Origin: Thermohalobaculum sp963822985
Lineage (GTDB): Bacteria; Pseudomonadota; Alphaproteobacteria; Rhodobacterales; Rhodobacteraceae
NCBI GenBank assembly: GCA_963822985.1
Contig: CAWGJU010000010.1
Coordinates: forward strand, 372,001-436,000
Length of the DNA: 64,000 bases
Direction: 5' to 3'
In this document: piece after piece, positions 8,001 through 16,730 of the stretch
Layout of the letters: every line of letters starts with the position of its first letter
Numbering within the stretch: position 1 is the first letter of the stretch
Program-made: the position numbers and the translations under genes
The notes under the pieces: model-generated
Seen by the model: the letters and a program-made list of their open reading frames with translations, nothing else
The model's database searches: none
Told to the model about the DNA's origin: nothing

Positions 8001-10574
8001 TACGCCGTCGGCGACACGGTCGAGGTCCGGCTGAAGCCGCGCTATCCCGGCAAGCTCCTGCTCGCCGTTGTCGATAACCGGCTGATCGAGACGCGGGTGC
8101 TGGACGTCGAGGCCGGCGAGACCACGGCCGACTTGACCGTCACCGAGGCTTGGGGTCCGGGCGCCTATCTCACCGCGACGCTGGTCAGGCCCATGGACGT
8201 CGCGGCGGGCCGCAACCCGGCCCGCGCGCTCGGCCTCGCCTGGGCGGGGGTGGATCCTGGCGCGCGCGAGCTCTCGGTCGAGGTCACCACGCCCGACCGG
8301 GTCGCGCCGCGCGGGCCCTTCGAGGCGGCCGTGCGCGTCGCGGGCGCCGCGCCGGGCGAGGCGGCCTATGTCACGCTCGCCGCAATCGATCTCGGCATCC
8401 TGAACCTGACCGGCTTCGAGCCGCCGGCCCCAGAAGACCACTATTTCGGCCAGCGGGCGCTCGGGGTCGAGATGCGCGACCTCTACGGCCGGCTGATCGA
8501 CGGCTTTGCCGGCGTGCGCGGGCGGCTGCGCCAGGGCGGCGATGCCGAGAGGGCGCGGCTGAAGGCGCCGCCGCCGACCGAGGAGCTGGTCGCCTTCTTC
8601 TCGGGCGTGGTCCCGGTCGGCCCTGACGGCACCGCGCGCGCGAGTTTCGATCTGCCGGACTTCAACGGAACCGTGCGGGTGATGGCGGTCGCCTGGACCG
8701 ACAGCGCCGTCGGTCATGCCGCCAAGGACGTGCTGGTCCGCGACCCCGTAATCGTCTCCGTCGCGCTGCCGCGCTTCCTCGCCCCCGGCGACGAGAGCCG
8801 CTTGCTGATCGAGCTCGCCCATGCCGAGGGGCCGGCCGGCGAGACGAGCGTCGTCGTCGAAAGCGACGGCGGCATCGCCATCCCGGCCGACGCAGCCCGC
8901 CAGAGCGTTACCCTGGAAGAGGGGCGGATCGAGCGCATCGCGCTGCCCCTGACGGCCGTCGAGATCGGCGATCCGCGCTTGCGCATCCTGACGACGACCC
9001 CGGCGGGCGAGGCGCTGACGAAGACCGTCACCCTGCCGGTCCGCCTGAACGACCCCGAGATCGCGCGCCGCAACCGGATCGAGCTCGCGCCCGGCGGCCG
9101 GCTGGTCGTTGACGCAGGCACCTTCGATGGGCTCGAGCCGGGGACAGGGCACGCCACGCTCGCGGTCGGCCCGGCGGCGCTCTTCGACGTGCCGGGGCTG
9201 CTGTTCGCGCTCGACCGCTACCCCTATGGCTGCAGCGAGCAGCTCGTCTCGGTGGCGATGCCCTTGCTCTATCTCGGCGAGGTCGTGGCGGCGATGGGGT
9301 TGACCGCCGATGCCGACATTCCCGAGCGGATCGCAGACGCCATCAGGGGCGTGCTCCAGAACCAGACGGGCAGCGGCGCGTTCGGCCTCTGGCGGCCGGG
9401 CGAGGGCGACCTCTGGCTCGACGCCTATGTCACCGACTTCCTGGCCCGCGCAAAGGCGCAAGGCCACGCGGTCCCCGACCGGGCGATGCAGGCGGCGCTC
9501 GACAATTTGCGCAGCGCGCTGTCCTATGCCGGCGATTTCCAGGATGGCGGCGAGGACATCGCCTATGCGCTGATGGTGCTGGCCCGCGAGGGCATGGCCT
9601 CGATCGGCGACCTGCGCTATTACGCCGACGCCAAGGCCGGGGACCTGGCGACGCCCATGGCAAAGGCCCAGCTTGGCGCGGCGCTCGCCGCCTATGGCGA
9701 GCAGCGCCGGGCCGACGCCATGTTCCGCCTGGCAGCCGACCAGCTCCGCACCCAGGCCGGCGAGGACCGCGGCTGGCGGCCGGACTATGGCTCGCGCCTT
9801 CGCGATGCCGCCGCGGTGCTGGCGCTGGCCGCCGAGTCGCGCTCGGATGCCGTCGACGCCGGCCGCCTGGCGGCGGAGGTGGCCGCGGCGGCCGAGGGCC
9901 CGACCTCGACGCAGGAGAAGGCCTGGCTGCTGATGGCCGCCCGCGCGCTGATGGGCGCCACCGCCGGCGACATGACGCTCGATGGCGCCCCTGTCGCCGG
10001 CCCGTTGATCCGGCTTGTGGACGCGCAGGCGCTGGGCGACGGCAGCGTGGCCGTCGAGAACGCCGGCACGGCGCCCGTCCCGGCGGTGCTGACCACCTGG
10101 GGCGTCCCCGTCGAGCCCATTGCGGCCGGCGGCAACGGCTATCGCATCGAGCGGGCCTGGTACACGCTTGACGGCCAGCCGGTGTCACCCGACACGGTCG
10201 AGCAGAACACCCGGCTCGCCGCCGTGCTGACCGTGACGGCCGAGACCGACCGCGAGGCCCGGCTGCTCATCGACGACCCGCTGCCGGCCGGGATCGAGAT
10301 CGACAACCCGAACCTGCTCCGCTCGGGCGCGATCGCGGCGCTCGACTGGCTCGATTCCGAGGACGAGGTCGCGATGTCCGAGTTCCGCGCCGACCGCTTC
10401 CTGGCGGCGCTCAACCGCGACGAGGCGGGCAGTTTCCGGCTGGCCTACATCGTCCGCGCCGTCTCGCCCGGCCGCTTCCACCACCCGGCGGCGATCGTCG
10501 AGGACATGTACCGGCCCGAGTTCCGCGCCTGGACCGATACCGGCCGGGTCGAGGTGGTGCCCGGGGCGCGGTGA
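5097..10574 (+). CDS. Alpha-2-macroglobulin family protein with N-terminal PAN/Apple domain (YfhM-like)
   Basis: A 1825-residue exported protease trap. A signal peptide (MLRRMLAVLCLLLAASAGWAD) is followed by a PAN/Apple-like module (~25-95) with paired cysteines in SGCQSTCLRNPACTALTFN, then a helical segment, repeated macroglobulin-type beta domains, and the thioester region YPYGCSEQL. The Cys (~1379) and the Gln of the C-x-E-Q motif (~1382) would form the internal thioester that covalently captures attacking proteases. Family knowledge: bacterial macroglobulins of this class guard the periplasm and are usually encoded beside pbpC, exactly as here. The start is chosen at 5097 for its AGGGGGA site and signal peptide. 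The 5.5-kb frame is unbroken, unlike several later genes. No lipobox cysteine is seen after the signal peptide, so it may be soluble rather than a lipoprotein. Confidence 0.93.
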   Translation: MLRRMLAVLCLLLAASAGWADDAVPDRRVVSVTGQDFYGGDIGSIFDTTLSGCQSTCLRNPACTALTFNTKAGACFLKSGVERVEPFAAAVSARMVETPQATRELATARAAELGFLPGGMLDQARELAATLGGRVAADRGVAESLAAGAAAELTGDLSAAAQDYAAAVALADDADGWRDLARVWLALADAPDQSTPGQEMPPEQRDRLGREAAASALNAYLRSESNAAGATALQLLARTLEQRGMGREMIPALRLAQQLEPRRETVELLDYAISKYGFRVVDHSVNSEPASPRICVAFSEPLAEAGVDYAPYLRVEDHPDLPVEAEGTQLCVEGVAHGERYSLAVREGLPSAEGETLRRTVQIDAYVRDRSPSVRFVGRAYVLPRSAEASIPVVTTNLSEVQLGIYRIGERSLVPAIDDDLFDRAIGQWTEDRLRDRTGEAIWTGTAQVSGPVNADVTTALPVGEAIGQFEPGVYVMTARVPGRGEAWEDAATQWFIVTDLGLASMSGADGVHVFVRALSDAAAVEGAKVQLLARNNQVLGEAATDARGFASFGPGLARGSGGNAPALLTAELAGDFAFMDLTKPPFDLSDRGVEGRPAPGPVDVFATTDRGVYRPGEVVNMTALARDAEAEAIPDLPLTAVVTRPDGVEYRRAVLPDQGAGGRAYALRLGDGVPRGRWSVRLYTDPKAEPVARAAFLVEDFVPERVDFQLDATEGMIAPGAPPVVSLQARYLYGAPASDLPVEGRVEVARADGIPGFPGFRFGLEDEQIGTRVEPLPPLTTGADGTLAFTLPVPQGEPVTAPLQLTALVQVVDGSGRPVERTLTRPLASEAPKIGVRPLFEGAADEGSNARFEIVAVGPGGQQIAMPEVAWTVSRIDRQWQWYEIDGNWNYEPITRRERVASGTVALAADGRATVEAPVTWGEYEMKLAATGEPQAAASLKFSAGWYQPSASTDTPDVLEIGLDREAYAVGDTVEVRLKPRYPGKLLLAVVDNRLIETRVLDVEAGETTADLTVTEAWGPGAYLTATLVRPMDVAAGRNPARALGLAWAGVDPGARELSVEVTTPDRVAPRGPFEAAVRVAGAAPGEAAYVTLAAIDLGILNLTGFEPPAPEDHYFGQRALGVEMRDLYGRLIDGFAGVRGRLRQGGDAERARLKAPPPTEELVAFFSGVVPVGPDGTARASFDLPDFNGTVRVMAVAWTDSAVGHAAKDVLVRDPVIVSVALPRFLAPGDESRLLIELAHAEGPAGETSVVVESDGGIAIPADAARQSVTLEEGRIERIALPLTAVEIGDPRLRILTTTPAGEALTKTVTLPVRLNDPEIARRNRIELAPGGRLVVDAGTFDGLEPGTGHATLAVGPAALFDVPGLLFALDRYPYGCSEQLVSVAMPLLYLGEVVAAMGLTADADIPERIADAIRGVLQNQTGSGAFGLWRPGEGDLWLDAYVTDFLARAKAQGHAVPDRAMQAALDNLRSALSYAGDFQDGGEDIAYALMVLAREGMASIGDLRYYADAKAGDLATPMAKAQLGAALAAYGEQRRADAMFRLAADQLRTQAGEDRGWRPDYGSRLRDAAAVLALAAESRSDAVDAGRLAAEVAAAAEGPTSTQEKAWLLMAARALMGATAGDMTLDGAPVAGPLIRLVDAQALGDGSVAVENAGTAPVPAVLTTWGVPVEPIAAGGNGYRIERAWYTLDGQPVSPDTVEQNTRLAAVLTVTAETDREARLLIDDPLPAGIEIDNPNLLRSGAIAALDWLDSEDEVAMSEFRADRFLAALNRDEAGSFRLAYIVRAVSPGRFHHPAAIVEDMYRPEFRAWTDTGRVEVVPGAR

Positions 10575-10732
10575 TGCGGCTGCGGCGCGCCATCGGCCGG
10601 CGGGACCCTGGATCTTTCGATAGAACCTCCCCCCAGCCCCACTCCGAAACGGAGGCGGGAGGCGAGCCGCACCGCTCGGCCCGGACCGCGACGGTGGCGC
10701 GACGGTCGAGCGGGCTCACCGACGGTGCCGCT

Positions 10733-10760
10733 GGCGCCTCCCCCTCCGCTTCGGAGGGGG
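10733..10760. repeat. REP-like palindromic repeat, copy 1 (between the macroglobulin gene and pbpC)
   Basis: A GC-rich hairpin: nine C-rich bases (10740-10748) pair with nine G-rich bases (10752-10760) around a CTT loop. The 23 bases 10733-10755 are identical to the reverse complement of 37601-37623, so this is a dispersed repeat with at least two copies in the window. A weaker related hairpin (CTCCG-AAA-CGGAG) sits at about 10641-10653. The 200 nt between the macroglobulin stop and the pbpC start therefore look like a repeat insertion rather than coding sequence. Confidence 0.7.
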
Positions 10761-10774
10761 ACCGAGGGGGAGAG

Positions 10775-12811
10775 ATGCGTCGCTGGCTTTGTGGCGCCAT
10801 CATCGCCGTCACGGCCCTGGCGGTGCTCGGCTCGGCCGCGCTCGACCGGTGGATCGCCACGGCGCCGTTGCCGGATTTGGCGCCGGCAGTCTCCACCACC
10901 GTGCTCGACCGCGAGGGGCAGCTGCTGCGCGCCTATCAGGTGGCGGACGGCCGCTGGCGCCTGGCAGTCGAGCCGGCCGAGGTCGACGGCGGCTATCTCG
11001 CCCAGCTGATCGCCTACGAGGACCGACGGTTCTACCGGCACCCGGGCGTCGACCCGTTGGCGATGGGCCGGGCCGCCTGGCAGGCCCTGTGGCACGGCCG
11101 CGCCGTCTCGGGCGCCTCGACGCTGACCATGCAGGTGGCGCGCCTGCTGCAGGAGAGCCCGACCGACACGGCCGGCGCCAAGCTCGCGCAGATCCGGCTG
11201 GCCCTGGCGCTGGAGCGCCGGCTGGCCAAGGCCGAGATCCTGCGCCTCTACCTGACGCTCGCCCCCTTCGGCGGCAATGTCGAGGGCGTGCGTGCCGCCA
11301 GCCTCGTCTGGTTCGGCAAGGAGCCGCGCCGCCTGACCCCGGCCGAGGCGGCGCTGCTGGTCGCGCTGCCGCAAAGGCCCGAGGCGCGCCGGCCCGACCG
11401 CTATCCCGATGCCGCGCGAGCGGCCCGCGACCGGGTCCTCGCGCGCGCGGTGGCCGAGGGCGCGCTGGCCGAGGGTGACGCGCTCGCCGCCCGGCGCGAG
11501 CCGGTGCCGACCGAGCGCCGGCCCTTCCCGGCGCTGGCGCCGCACCTCGCCGACCGGATCGTCGCGCAGGCGCCGGCCGCGGCGGTGCACCGCCTGACCC
11601 TGAGCGCCGGCCTGCAGCGCCGGCTCGAGGCGCTGGTCGCCGATCGTGCCGGCGCCCTGCCGCCCGGCGCCTCCGCCGCGCTGCTCGTCGCCGACCATGC
11701 GACGGGCGAGATCCTGGCCAGCGTCGGTTCGCCCGGCCTGCTCGCCGCGGACCGCTCGGGCTGGATCGACATGACGCAGGCCGTGCGTTCGCCCGGCTCG
11801 ACGCTCAAGCCGCTGATCTACGGGCTCGCCTTCGAGCTGGGCCTGGCGCATCCCGAGAGCCTGATCGACGACCGGCCGATCACGTTCGGGCACTGGACGC
11901 CGACGAATTTCGACGACGACTACCACGGCACGCTCAGCGTTCGCGAGGCGCTCCAGCGCTCGCTGAACGTACCGGCGGTGACGCTGCTCGACGCGGTCGG
12001 GCCGGCCCAGCTGCTCGCGCGGATGCGCCGGGCGGGCGCTCCCGGCCTGCTGCCGCCCGGCCGGGCGCCGGGGCTCGCCATCGGCCTCGGCGGCATCGGG
12101 CTGAGCTTGCGCGAGCTCGTGCAGCTCTACGCCGCGATCGCGCGCGGCGGCGAGGGCATCGCCCTGCACCACGGTCCCGAGCGACCGCCGGCGCCGGGCG
12201 CCCGCGTTCTCGCCCCCGGCGCGGCCTGGCAGGTCGCCGACATCCTGGCCGGCGCGCCGGCCGCCATGGCATCGCCGGCCGGGCAGATCGCCTTCAAGAC
12301 GGGCACTTCCTATGGGCACCGCGATGCCTGGGCCCTCGGTTTCGACGGCCGCTACGTCGTGGGCGTCTGGGTCGGGCGGCCGGATGCCGCCGCCGTGCCC
12401 GGCATCACCGGCATCGCCCAGGCGGCGCCGCTGCTCTTCGAGGCCTTCGCGCGGCTCGGGCCCGCGCCGGTGCCGCTGCGCGCACCACCCCCCGACGTGC
12501 TGACGGTCGGGCAGGCCGGGCTGCCGCCCCCGCTCCGGCACGTCCGGGCGAGGGGCGGCGGCAGTGGTCCGATCGGGCCCGAGATCATCTACCCGCCGGA
12601 TGGCGCGCGGGTGGACCTGGCCGGTGGCATGCCGCTCGCGGTCAAGATCCGCAACGGCGCGCCGCCCTTCACCTGGCTCGTCAACGGCAGCCCGGTCGAG
12701 ACCGGCGGCATCGACCGCGAGATCGCGACCGCCGCGGCGCGCGGCTTCGTCTCCATCGCCGTCATCGACGCCGGCGGCCGCGCGGCGCGGGCGCAGGTCA
12801 CCGTCGAGTAA
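10775..12811 (+). CDS. pbpC: Penicillin-binding protein 1C (peptidoglycan glycosyltransferase/transpeptidase)
   Basis: A bifunctional class A PBP of 678 residues, membrane-anchored with a periplasmic catalytic part. After a short transmembrane helix (~5-25) comes a GT51 glycosyltransferase domain (EDRRFYRHPGVD, catalytic Glu ~82; SGASTLTMQVARLL). The transpeptidase domain has S-T-L-K (Ser ~342), SLN (~396) and KTGTS (~508). A C-terminal BiPBP_C Ig-like domain (EIIYPPDGARVDL onward) is typical of PBP1C. The frame is open back to a GTG overlapping the macroglobulin stop, but that stretch reads through the palindromic repeat, while 10775 has a GGGGGAGAG ribosome-binding site and begins the membrane helix. 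The macroglobulin-pbpC pairing suggests a shared cell-envelope defence or repair role. Confidence 0.93.
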   Translation: MRRWLCGAIIAVTALAVLGSAALDRWIATAPLPDLAPAVSTTVLDREGQLLRAYQVADGRWRLAVEPAEVDGGYLAQLIAYEDRRFYRHPGVDPLAMGRAAWQALWHGRAVSGASTLTMQVARLLQESPTDTAGAKLAQIRLALALERRLAKAEILRLYLTLAPFGGNVEGVRAASLVWFGKEPRRLTPAEAALLVALPQRPEARRPDRYPDAARAARDRVLARAVAEGALAEGDALAARREPVPTERRPFPALAPHLADRIVAQAPAAAVHRLTLSAGLQRRLEALVADRAGALPPGASAALLVADHATGEILASVGSPGLLAADRSGWIDMTQAVRSPGSTLKPLIYGLAFELGLAHPESLIDDRPITFGHWTPTNFDDDYHGTLSVREALQRSLNVPAVTLLDAVGPAQLLARMRRAGAPGLLPPGRAPGLAIGLGGIGLSLRELVQLYAAIARGGEGIALHHGPERPPAPGARVLAPGAAWQVADILAGAPAAMASPAGQIAFKTGTSYGHRDAWALGFDGRYVVGVWVGRPDAAAVPGITGIAQAAPLLFEAFARLGPAPVPLRAPPPDVLTVGQAGLPPPLRHVRARGGGSGPIGPEIIYPPDGARVDLAGGMPLAVKIRNGAPPFTWLVNGSPVETGGIDREIATAAARGFVSIAVIDAGGRAARAQVTVE

Positions 12812-12823
12812 ACCCAAATCCGA

Positions 12824-13732
12824 TCAGCCGGACCCGGTCGCGCCTTCCGCCAGCGCCAGCGCCTCGATCACCACATCCGCCCAATCGCGCGGCCGCTCCT
12901 GCGGCAGGTTGTGGCCGGCGCCCGGCCAGATGTGGTGCCGGTGCGGTCCCGTGAACCGCCGGGCATGGTGCTGGGTGGTGGAGCTGACGCCGTCGGCGGC
13001 GCCGTCGACCGTCACCGCCGGCACCGTGATCGGCGGCTGCGCCGTCAGCCGCGTCTCGATATGGGCCACGGCCGGGTCGCCCGGCACCAGGCCATAGCGG
13101 TGGCGGTAGGAGTGGATGACGACCTCGACGAAATCGGGATTGTCGAACGCCTCGGCCGAGCGGGCGAAGGTCTCGTCGTCGAAGCTCCATTCGGGCGACC
13201 ACATGCGCCAGAGCAGCTCGGCCAGCTCGCGCCGGTTCGCCGCCAGCCCGCGCCGGCCGCGCTCGGTGCCGAAATACCACTGGTACCAATAGGCGGCCTC
13301 GCGCTCGGGCGCCTTCGGCTCCCAGGACCGGGCGATGTCCTGGACGTTGTAGGAATTGCCCGAGACCAGCGCCGTTACCCTCTCCGGCCAGAGCGCCGCG
13401 CAGATGCAGGCGGCCCGCCCGCCCCAGTCATAGCCGCCGAGCACCGCCCGCTCGACCCCCAGCGCGTCCATCAGCGCCAGCATGTCGGCGCCGAGCGCCG
13501 CCTGCTCGCCCGAGCGCGGCGTCTCGGGCGAAAGGAACCGCGTCCGGCCATAGCCGCGCAGCCAGGGCACGATCACCCGCGCCCCGGCCTCGGCCAGCAT
13601 GGGCGCCACCTCGGCATAGGCGTGCGCGTCATAGGGAAAGCCGTGGCCCATGACGCAGGGCCAGCCATCCGCCGCGCCATACTCCAGATAGGCGGCCTCG
13701 AGGACGCCCGCGGTGATCCGGTGGATCTTCAC
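12824..13732 (-). CDS. Alpha/beta-fold hydrolase, epoxide-hydrolase-like
   Basis: A 302-residue cytoplasmic hydrolase. The HG motif MGHGFP (oxyanion hole, ~30) and LGGYDWGGRAA (~107) give a nucleophile elbow of G-x-D-x-G type, with Asp where lipases have Ser, as in epoxide hydrolases and haloalkane dehalogenases. Near the C-terminus WPGAGHNLPQERP supplies the catalytic His. The substrate is unknown. It starts with GTG overlapping the stop of the fumarylacetoacetate-hydrolase-family gene by four bases (GTGA), so the two are translationally coupled and probably act in one degradation pathway. It ends 12 nt from the convergent pbpC stop. Confidence 0.85.
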   Translation of the reverse strand: MKIHRITAGVLEAAYLEYGAADGWPCVMGHGFPYDAHAYAEVAPMLAEAGARVIVPWLRGYGRTRFLSPETPRSGEQAALGADMLALMDALGVERAVLGGYDWGGRAACICAALWPERVTALVSGNSYNVQDIARSWEPKAPEREAAYWYQWYFGTERGRRGLAANRRELAELLWRMWSPEWSFDDETFARSAEAFDNPDFVEVVIHSYRHRYGLVPGDPAVAHIETRLTAQPPITVPAVTVDGAADGVSSTTQHHARRFTGPHRHHIWPGAGHNLPQERPRDWADVVIEALALAEGATGSG

Positions 13733-14739
13733 CCGATCCGCGCGCGCTGCTCGATGGCGCCGAAGATCGAATGCCCCTGCGCGTCCTTCATCTCGATCCG
13801 CACGGTGTCGCCGTCGCGCAGGAAGGGCGTCTTGGGCCCTCCCTCGCGGATCGTCTCCACCATCCGCAGCTCGGCCAGGCAGGAATAGCCGCGCCCGCCC
13901 TCGTCGACCGTGCGGCCCGGGCCGCCGTCCGGATCGCGGTTCGACACGGTGCCCGAGCCGATGATGCTGCCGGCGCCGAGCGCCCGGGTGCGCGCCACGT
14001 GCGCGATCAGCGTGGGGAAGTCGAACGTCATGTCGTCCTCGGTCCGCGCCCGGCCGACCGGCTGCGCGTTCAGGTCGACGGCGAGCACGCCGGCGAGCCT
14101 GGCCCCGTCCCAGGCCTCGCCCAGCTCGTCCGGCGTCACGGCGACCGGCGAGAAGCTGCCGGCGGGCTTGGACTGGACGAAGCCGAAGCCCTTGGCCAGC
14201 TCCGAGGCGGCCAGGGCGCGGAGCGACACATCGTTGGCGAGCATGACCAGCCGGACCGCCGCCGCCGCGGTCGCCAGGTCGGCACCGCGCGGCACGTCGC
14301 CGGTGACGACGGCGACCTCGGCCTCGAAGTCCAGGCCCCACTCCGCGTCAGCGCAAGGGATGTCGTCGCGCGGCCCGAGAAAGCCGTCCGAGCCGCCCTG
14401 GTACATCAGCGGGTCGGTGCGGAAGCTCTCCGGCATCTGCGCGCCCCGCCCCTGACGAATCAGCTGGACGTGGTTCACATAGGCCGAGCCGTCGAGCCAT
14501 TGGTAGGCCCGCGGCAGGGGGCTCATCGCCGCGCGCTCGCGAAAGCGCTCGGCCCAGATGGCGCCGGCCTCGAGCGTCCGCGACAGCGCCTCGAGCTCGG
14601 GCGCGACCTGGTGCCAGTGGTCGAGGGCGTGCTGCAGGGTGGGCGCGATGCGCTCGGCATCGGCGCAGCGCGTCAGATCGCGCGAGACGACGACGAGCCG
14701 GCCGTCGCGCGTGCCGTCGGGCAGGGTGGCGAGCTTCAT
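13729..14739 (-). CDS. Fumarylacetoacetate hydrolase family protein
   Basis: A 336-residue cytoplasmic metalloenzyme. The C-terminal two-thirds has the FAH fold: DFEAEVAVVTGDVP, then VMLANDVSLRAL, GFGFVQSKPAGSFSP, and SIIGSGTVSNRDPD near the C-terminus. Family knowledge: these enzymes hydrolyse carbon-carbon bonds in, or isomerise or decarboxylate, 2,4-diketo acids late in aromatic or tyrosine catabolism, using Mg/Ca held by Asp and Glu. The N-terminal ~95 residues (MKLATLPDGTRDGRLVVVSR) match the longer form of the family. The gene is coupled by a GTGA overlap to an epoxide-hydrolase-like gene. No other aromatic pathway genes are adjacent, so the substrate is open. Confidence 0.88.
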   Translation of the reverse strand: MKLATLPDGTRDGRLVVVSRDLTRCADAERIAPTLQHALDHWHQVAPELEALSRTLEAGAIWAERFRERAAMSPLPRAYQWLDGSAYVNHVQLIRQGRGAQMPESFRTDPLMYQGGSDGFLGPRDDIPCADAEWGLDFEAEVAVVTGDVPRGADLATAAAAVRLVMLANDVSLRALAASELAKGFGFVQSKPAGSFSPVAVTPDELGEAWDGARLAGVLAVDLNAQPVGRARTEDDMTFDFPTLIAHVARTRALGAGSIIGSGTVSNRDPDGGPGRTVDEGGRGYSCLAELRMVETIREGGPKTPFLRDGDTVRIEMKDAQGHSIFGAIEQRARIG

Positions 14740-14954
14740 CGGCGCCTCGTCGGGTGCCGCGTGTCGGCGGGTGCGTCCATGCTGTTCCCCTCGCTGGAGC
14801 GAAAACTACTCTAAGGCGAGAATCCGCGAAGGGGAGAGGAAAACGCGCTGATCGGTCGGCGCCGTCCATCGGGGACCATCGAGGGCGCATTCGTGCCGGC
14901 GCGTATGCTAGTCTCCGCATCGGCGGCGGCGGCCCAGGCAGTGCGAGGCAGACG

Positions 14955-16730
14955 GTGAACACCTCTAAAAGGGTCGAGCGGCGGCTCGCGGCGGTGCTTG
15001 CCGCCGATGTGGTCGGCTTTACCCGGCTGATGGGGATGGACGAGGCCCGGACGCTGCGCGAGTTGATCGAGCTGCGGCAGGCCGTCTTCTCGCCCATCGT
15101 CGCCGAGCAGCGCGGCCGGATCGTCAAGCTGATGGGCGACGGTGCCCTGGTCGAGTTCCGAAGCGTCGTCGACGCGGTGAACGCGGCCGTCGCGATCCAG
15201 CGGGCAGTGGCCGCGCGCAACGAGGGCTCGCCACCCGATCGGCGGATCGAGCTGCGCATCGGCGTCAATCTTGGCGACGTCATCATCGAGGGCAAGGACA
15301 TCTATGGCGACGGCGTGAACCTCGCGGCGCGACTGCAGGAGGCAGCCGGGCCAGGCGAGATCATCCTGAGCGCGACCGCGCACGAGCACGCGGCCGCCCG
15401 CGTCGACGTGAAATTCGATGATTGCGGCGAGCGGACGCTTAAGAACATCGCCGCCCCAGTGCGGGTCTTCCGATGGTCGGTGGCGGGTGGCGGCCGGCGA
15501 GAGGCGGCGCGGGTGCTCGACGGGGCGCCCGAGCTGCCCGAGCGGCCGTCGATCGCCGTGCTGCCCTTCGACAACATGTCGGGCGATCCCGAGCAGGAGT
15601 ATTTCGCTGACGGCGTCGTCGAGTCGATCACCGCGGCGCTGTCGCGCATCCGCAGCTTCGTCGTCATCGCCCGCAACTCGGCCTTCGCCTACAAGGGCCG
15701 GCACAAGAACATCCGCGAGATCGGGCGCGAACTGGGCGTCGGCTACCTGCTCGAAGGCTCGGTCCAGCGCGCCGGCGGCCGTGTCCGCATCACCGTTCAG
15801 CTGATCGAAGCGGCGGGCGGCGCGCATATCTGGGCCGAGAAATACGACGGCGCGCTCGACGACATCTTCGAGCTGCAGGATCGCATCACCGAGCAGGTGG
15901 CGGGCGCGCTCCAGCCCTCGATCCGGCTGGCCGAGGTCGAGCGCGCCCGGCGTAAGCGGCCGCAGGACCTCGGCGCCTATGACTACGCGATGCGGGCGAT
16001 GCCGCATGTCTGGAGGCTGGAGAAGCAGGCGGCCGAGCGGGCGCTGGCGCTGCTCGACGAGGCGCTGGCGATCGATCCGGACTATCCGCTGGCGCTGGCG
16101 CTGGCCGCATGGTGCTGGGCTCAGCGCTCGGTCTACAACTGGGTCGAGGATATGGCGACCGCCCGCGCAAAGGCACTTGCGCTCGCCGAGCGTGCGGCGA
16201 GCCTCTCGACCGACGACCCGCTGATCCTCTCGGTGCTGGGCACGGTGCACACATTCGCGCGCAACTACGGCGCCGCACGGGTGCTGCTCGAACGCGCCGT
16301 CCAGCTCGACCCGAACTCCGCCTGGGCGCTGAGCCGCCTCGGATGGCTCGAGGTCTATTCGGCGCAGCCCGAGGCGGCGCATTCCCACTTCCAGCGCGCG
16401 CTTCGACTGAGCCCGCTCGATCCGATGAATTTCAACAACCATGTCGGCATCGCCTCGGCCTTCCAGGTCGCCGGCGAGCCGGCGCGCGCGGCCGAGGAAT
16501 TCCAGCGCGCGTTGAACGAGCGGCCGAACGCGCTGTGGATCCACCGCCAGCTCGCGCCGGCGTTGCTGGCGGCCGGGCGCGAGGACGAGGCCATGGCGTC
16601 GCGCGACGCGCTGGTCGCGGCCTATCCGAACTTCACCGTCGCGAACTTCAAGGAGTTGATGGTCTTCGACCCGGACGCGCTCGAGAAGATCGCCGAAGGC
16701 CTGCGAAAACTCGGCGTGCCCGAGGGTTAG
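14955..16730 (+). CDS. Class III adenylate/guanylate cyclase with TolB-like and TPR regions
   Basis: A 591-residue signalling protein. Residues ~8-175 form a class III cyclase domain: AADVVGFTRLMG holds the first metal Asp (~18) and MGDGALVEF the second (~62), followed by GVNLGDV and GVNLAARLQEAA. A linker leads to ERPSIAVLPFDNMSGDPEQEYFADG (~195-220), the TolB-N/FlgO-like region usual in this architecture, including GRELGVGYLLEGSVQRAGGRVRI. The rest is tetratricopeptide-like helices with repeated AxxLxxRAVQLDPNSAWAL patterns. No transmembrane segment is evident. The start is GTG at 14955, where similarity begins (VNTSKRVERRLAAVLAADVVG); an upstream open frame lacks support. It converges with livF across a hairpin. 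Confidence 0.88.
   Translation: MNTSKRVERRLAAVLAADVVGFTRLMGMDEARTLRELIELRQAVFSPIVAEQRGRIVKLMGDGALVEFRSVVDAVNAAVAIQRAVAARNEGSPPDRRIELRIGVNLGDVIIEGKDIYGDGVNLAARLQEAAGPGEIILSATAHEHAAARVDVKFDDCGERTLKNIAAPVRVFRWSVAGGGRREAARVLDGAPELPERPSIAVLPFDNMSGDPEQEYFADGVVESITAALSRIRSFVVIARNSAFAYKGRHKNIREIGRELGVGYLLEGSVQRAGGRVRITVQLIEAAGGAHIWAEKYDGALDDIFELQDRITEQVAGALQPSIRLAEVERARRKRPQDLGAYDYAMRAMPHVWRLEKQAAERALALLDEALAIDPDYPLALALAAWCWAQRSVYNWVEDMATARAKALALAERAASLSTDDPLILSVLGTVHTFARNYGAARVLLERAVQLDPNSAWALSRLGWLEVYSAQPEAAHSHFQRALRLSPLDPMNFNNHVGIASAFQVAGEPARAAEEFQRALNERPNALWIHRQLAPALLAAGREDEAMASRDALVAAYPNFTVANFKELMVFDPDALEKIAEGLRKLGVPEG

Noticed and set aside
6765..9467. A 900-codon open frame on the minus strand opposite the macroglobulin gene
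   Set aside because: It is the antisense shadow of a GC-rich coding sequence: dominated by Arg, Ala, Gly, Asp and His, with no family motif, while the plus strand encodes a complete macroglobulin.
10571..10774. Extension of pbpC to a GTG overlapping the macroglobulin stop
   Set aside because: The extra 68 residues are translated palindromic repeat, and a better ribosome-binding site and the membrane helix are at 10775.
10445..12817. A 790-codon minus-strand open frame opposite pbpC
   Set aside because: Same kind of antisense shadow; the plus strand has all penicillin-binding protein motifs in order.
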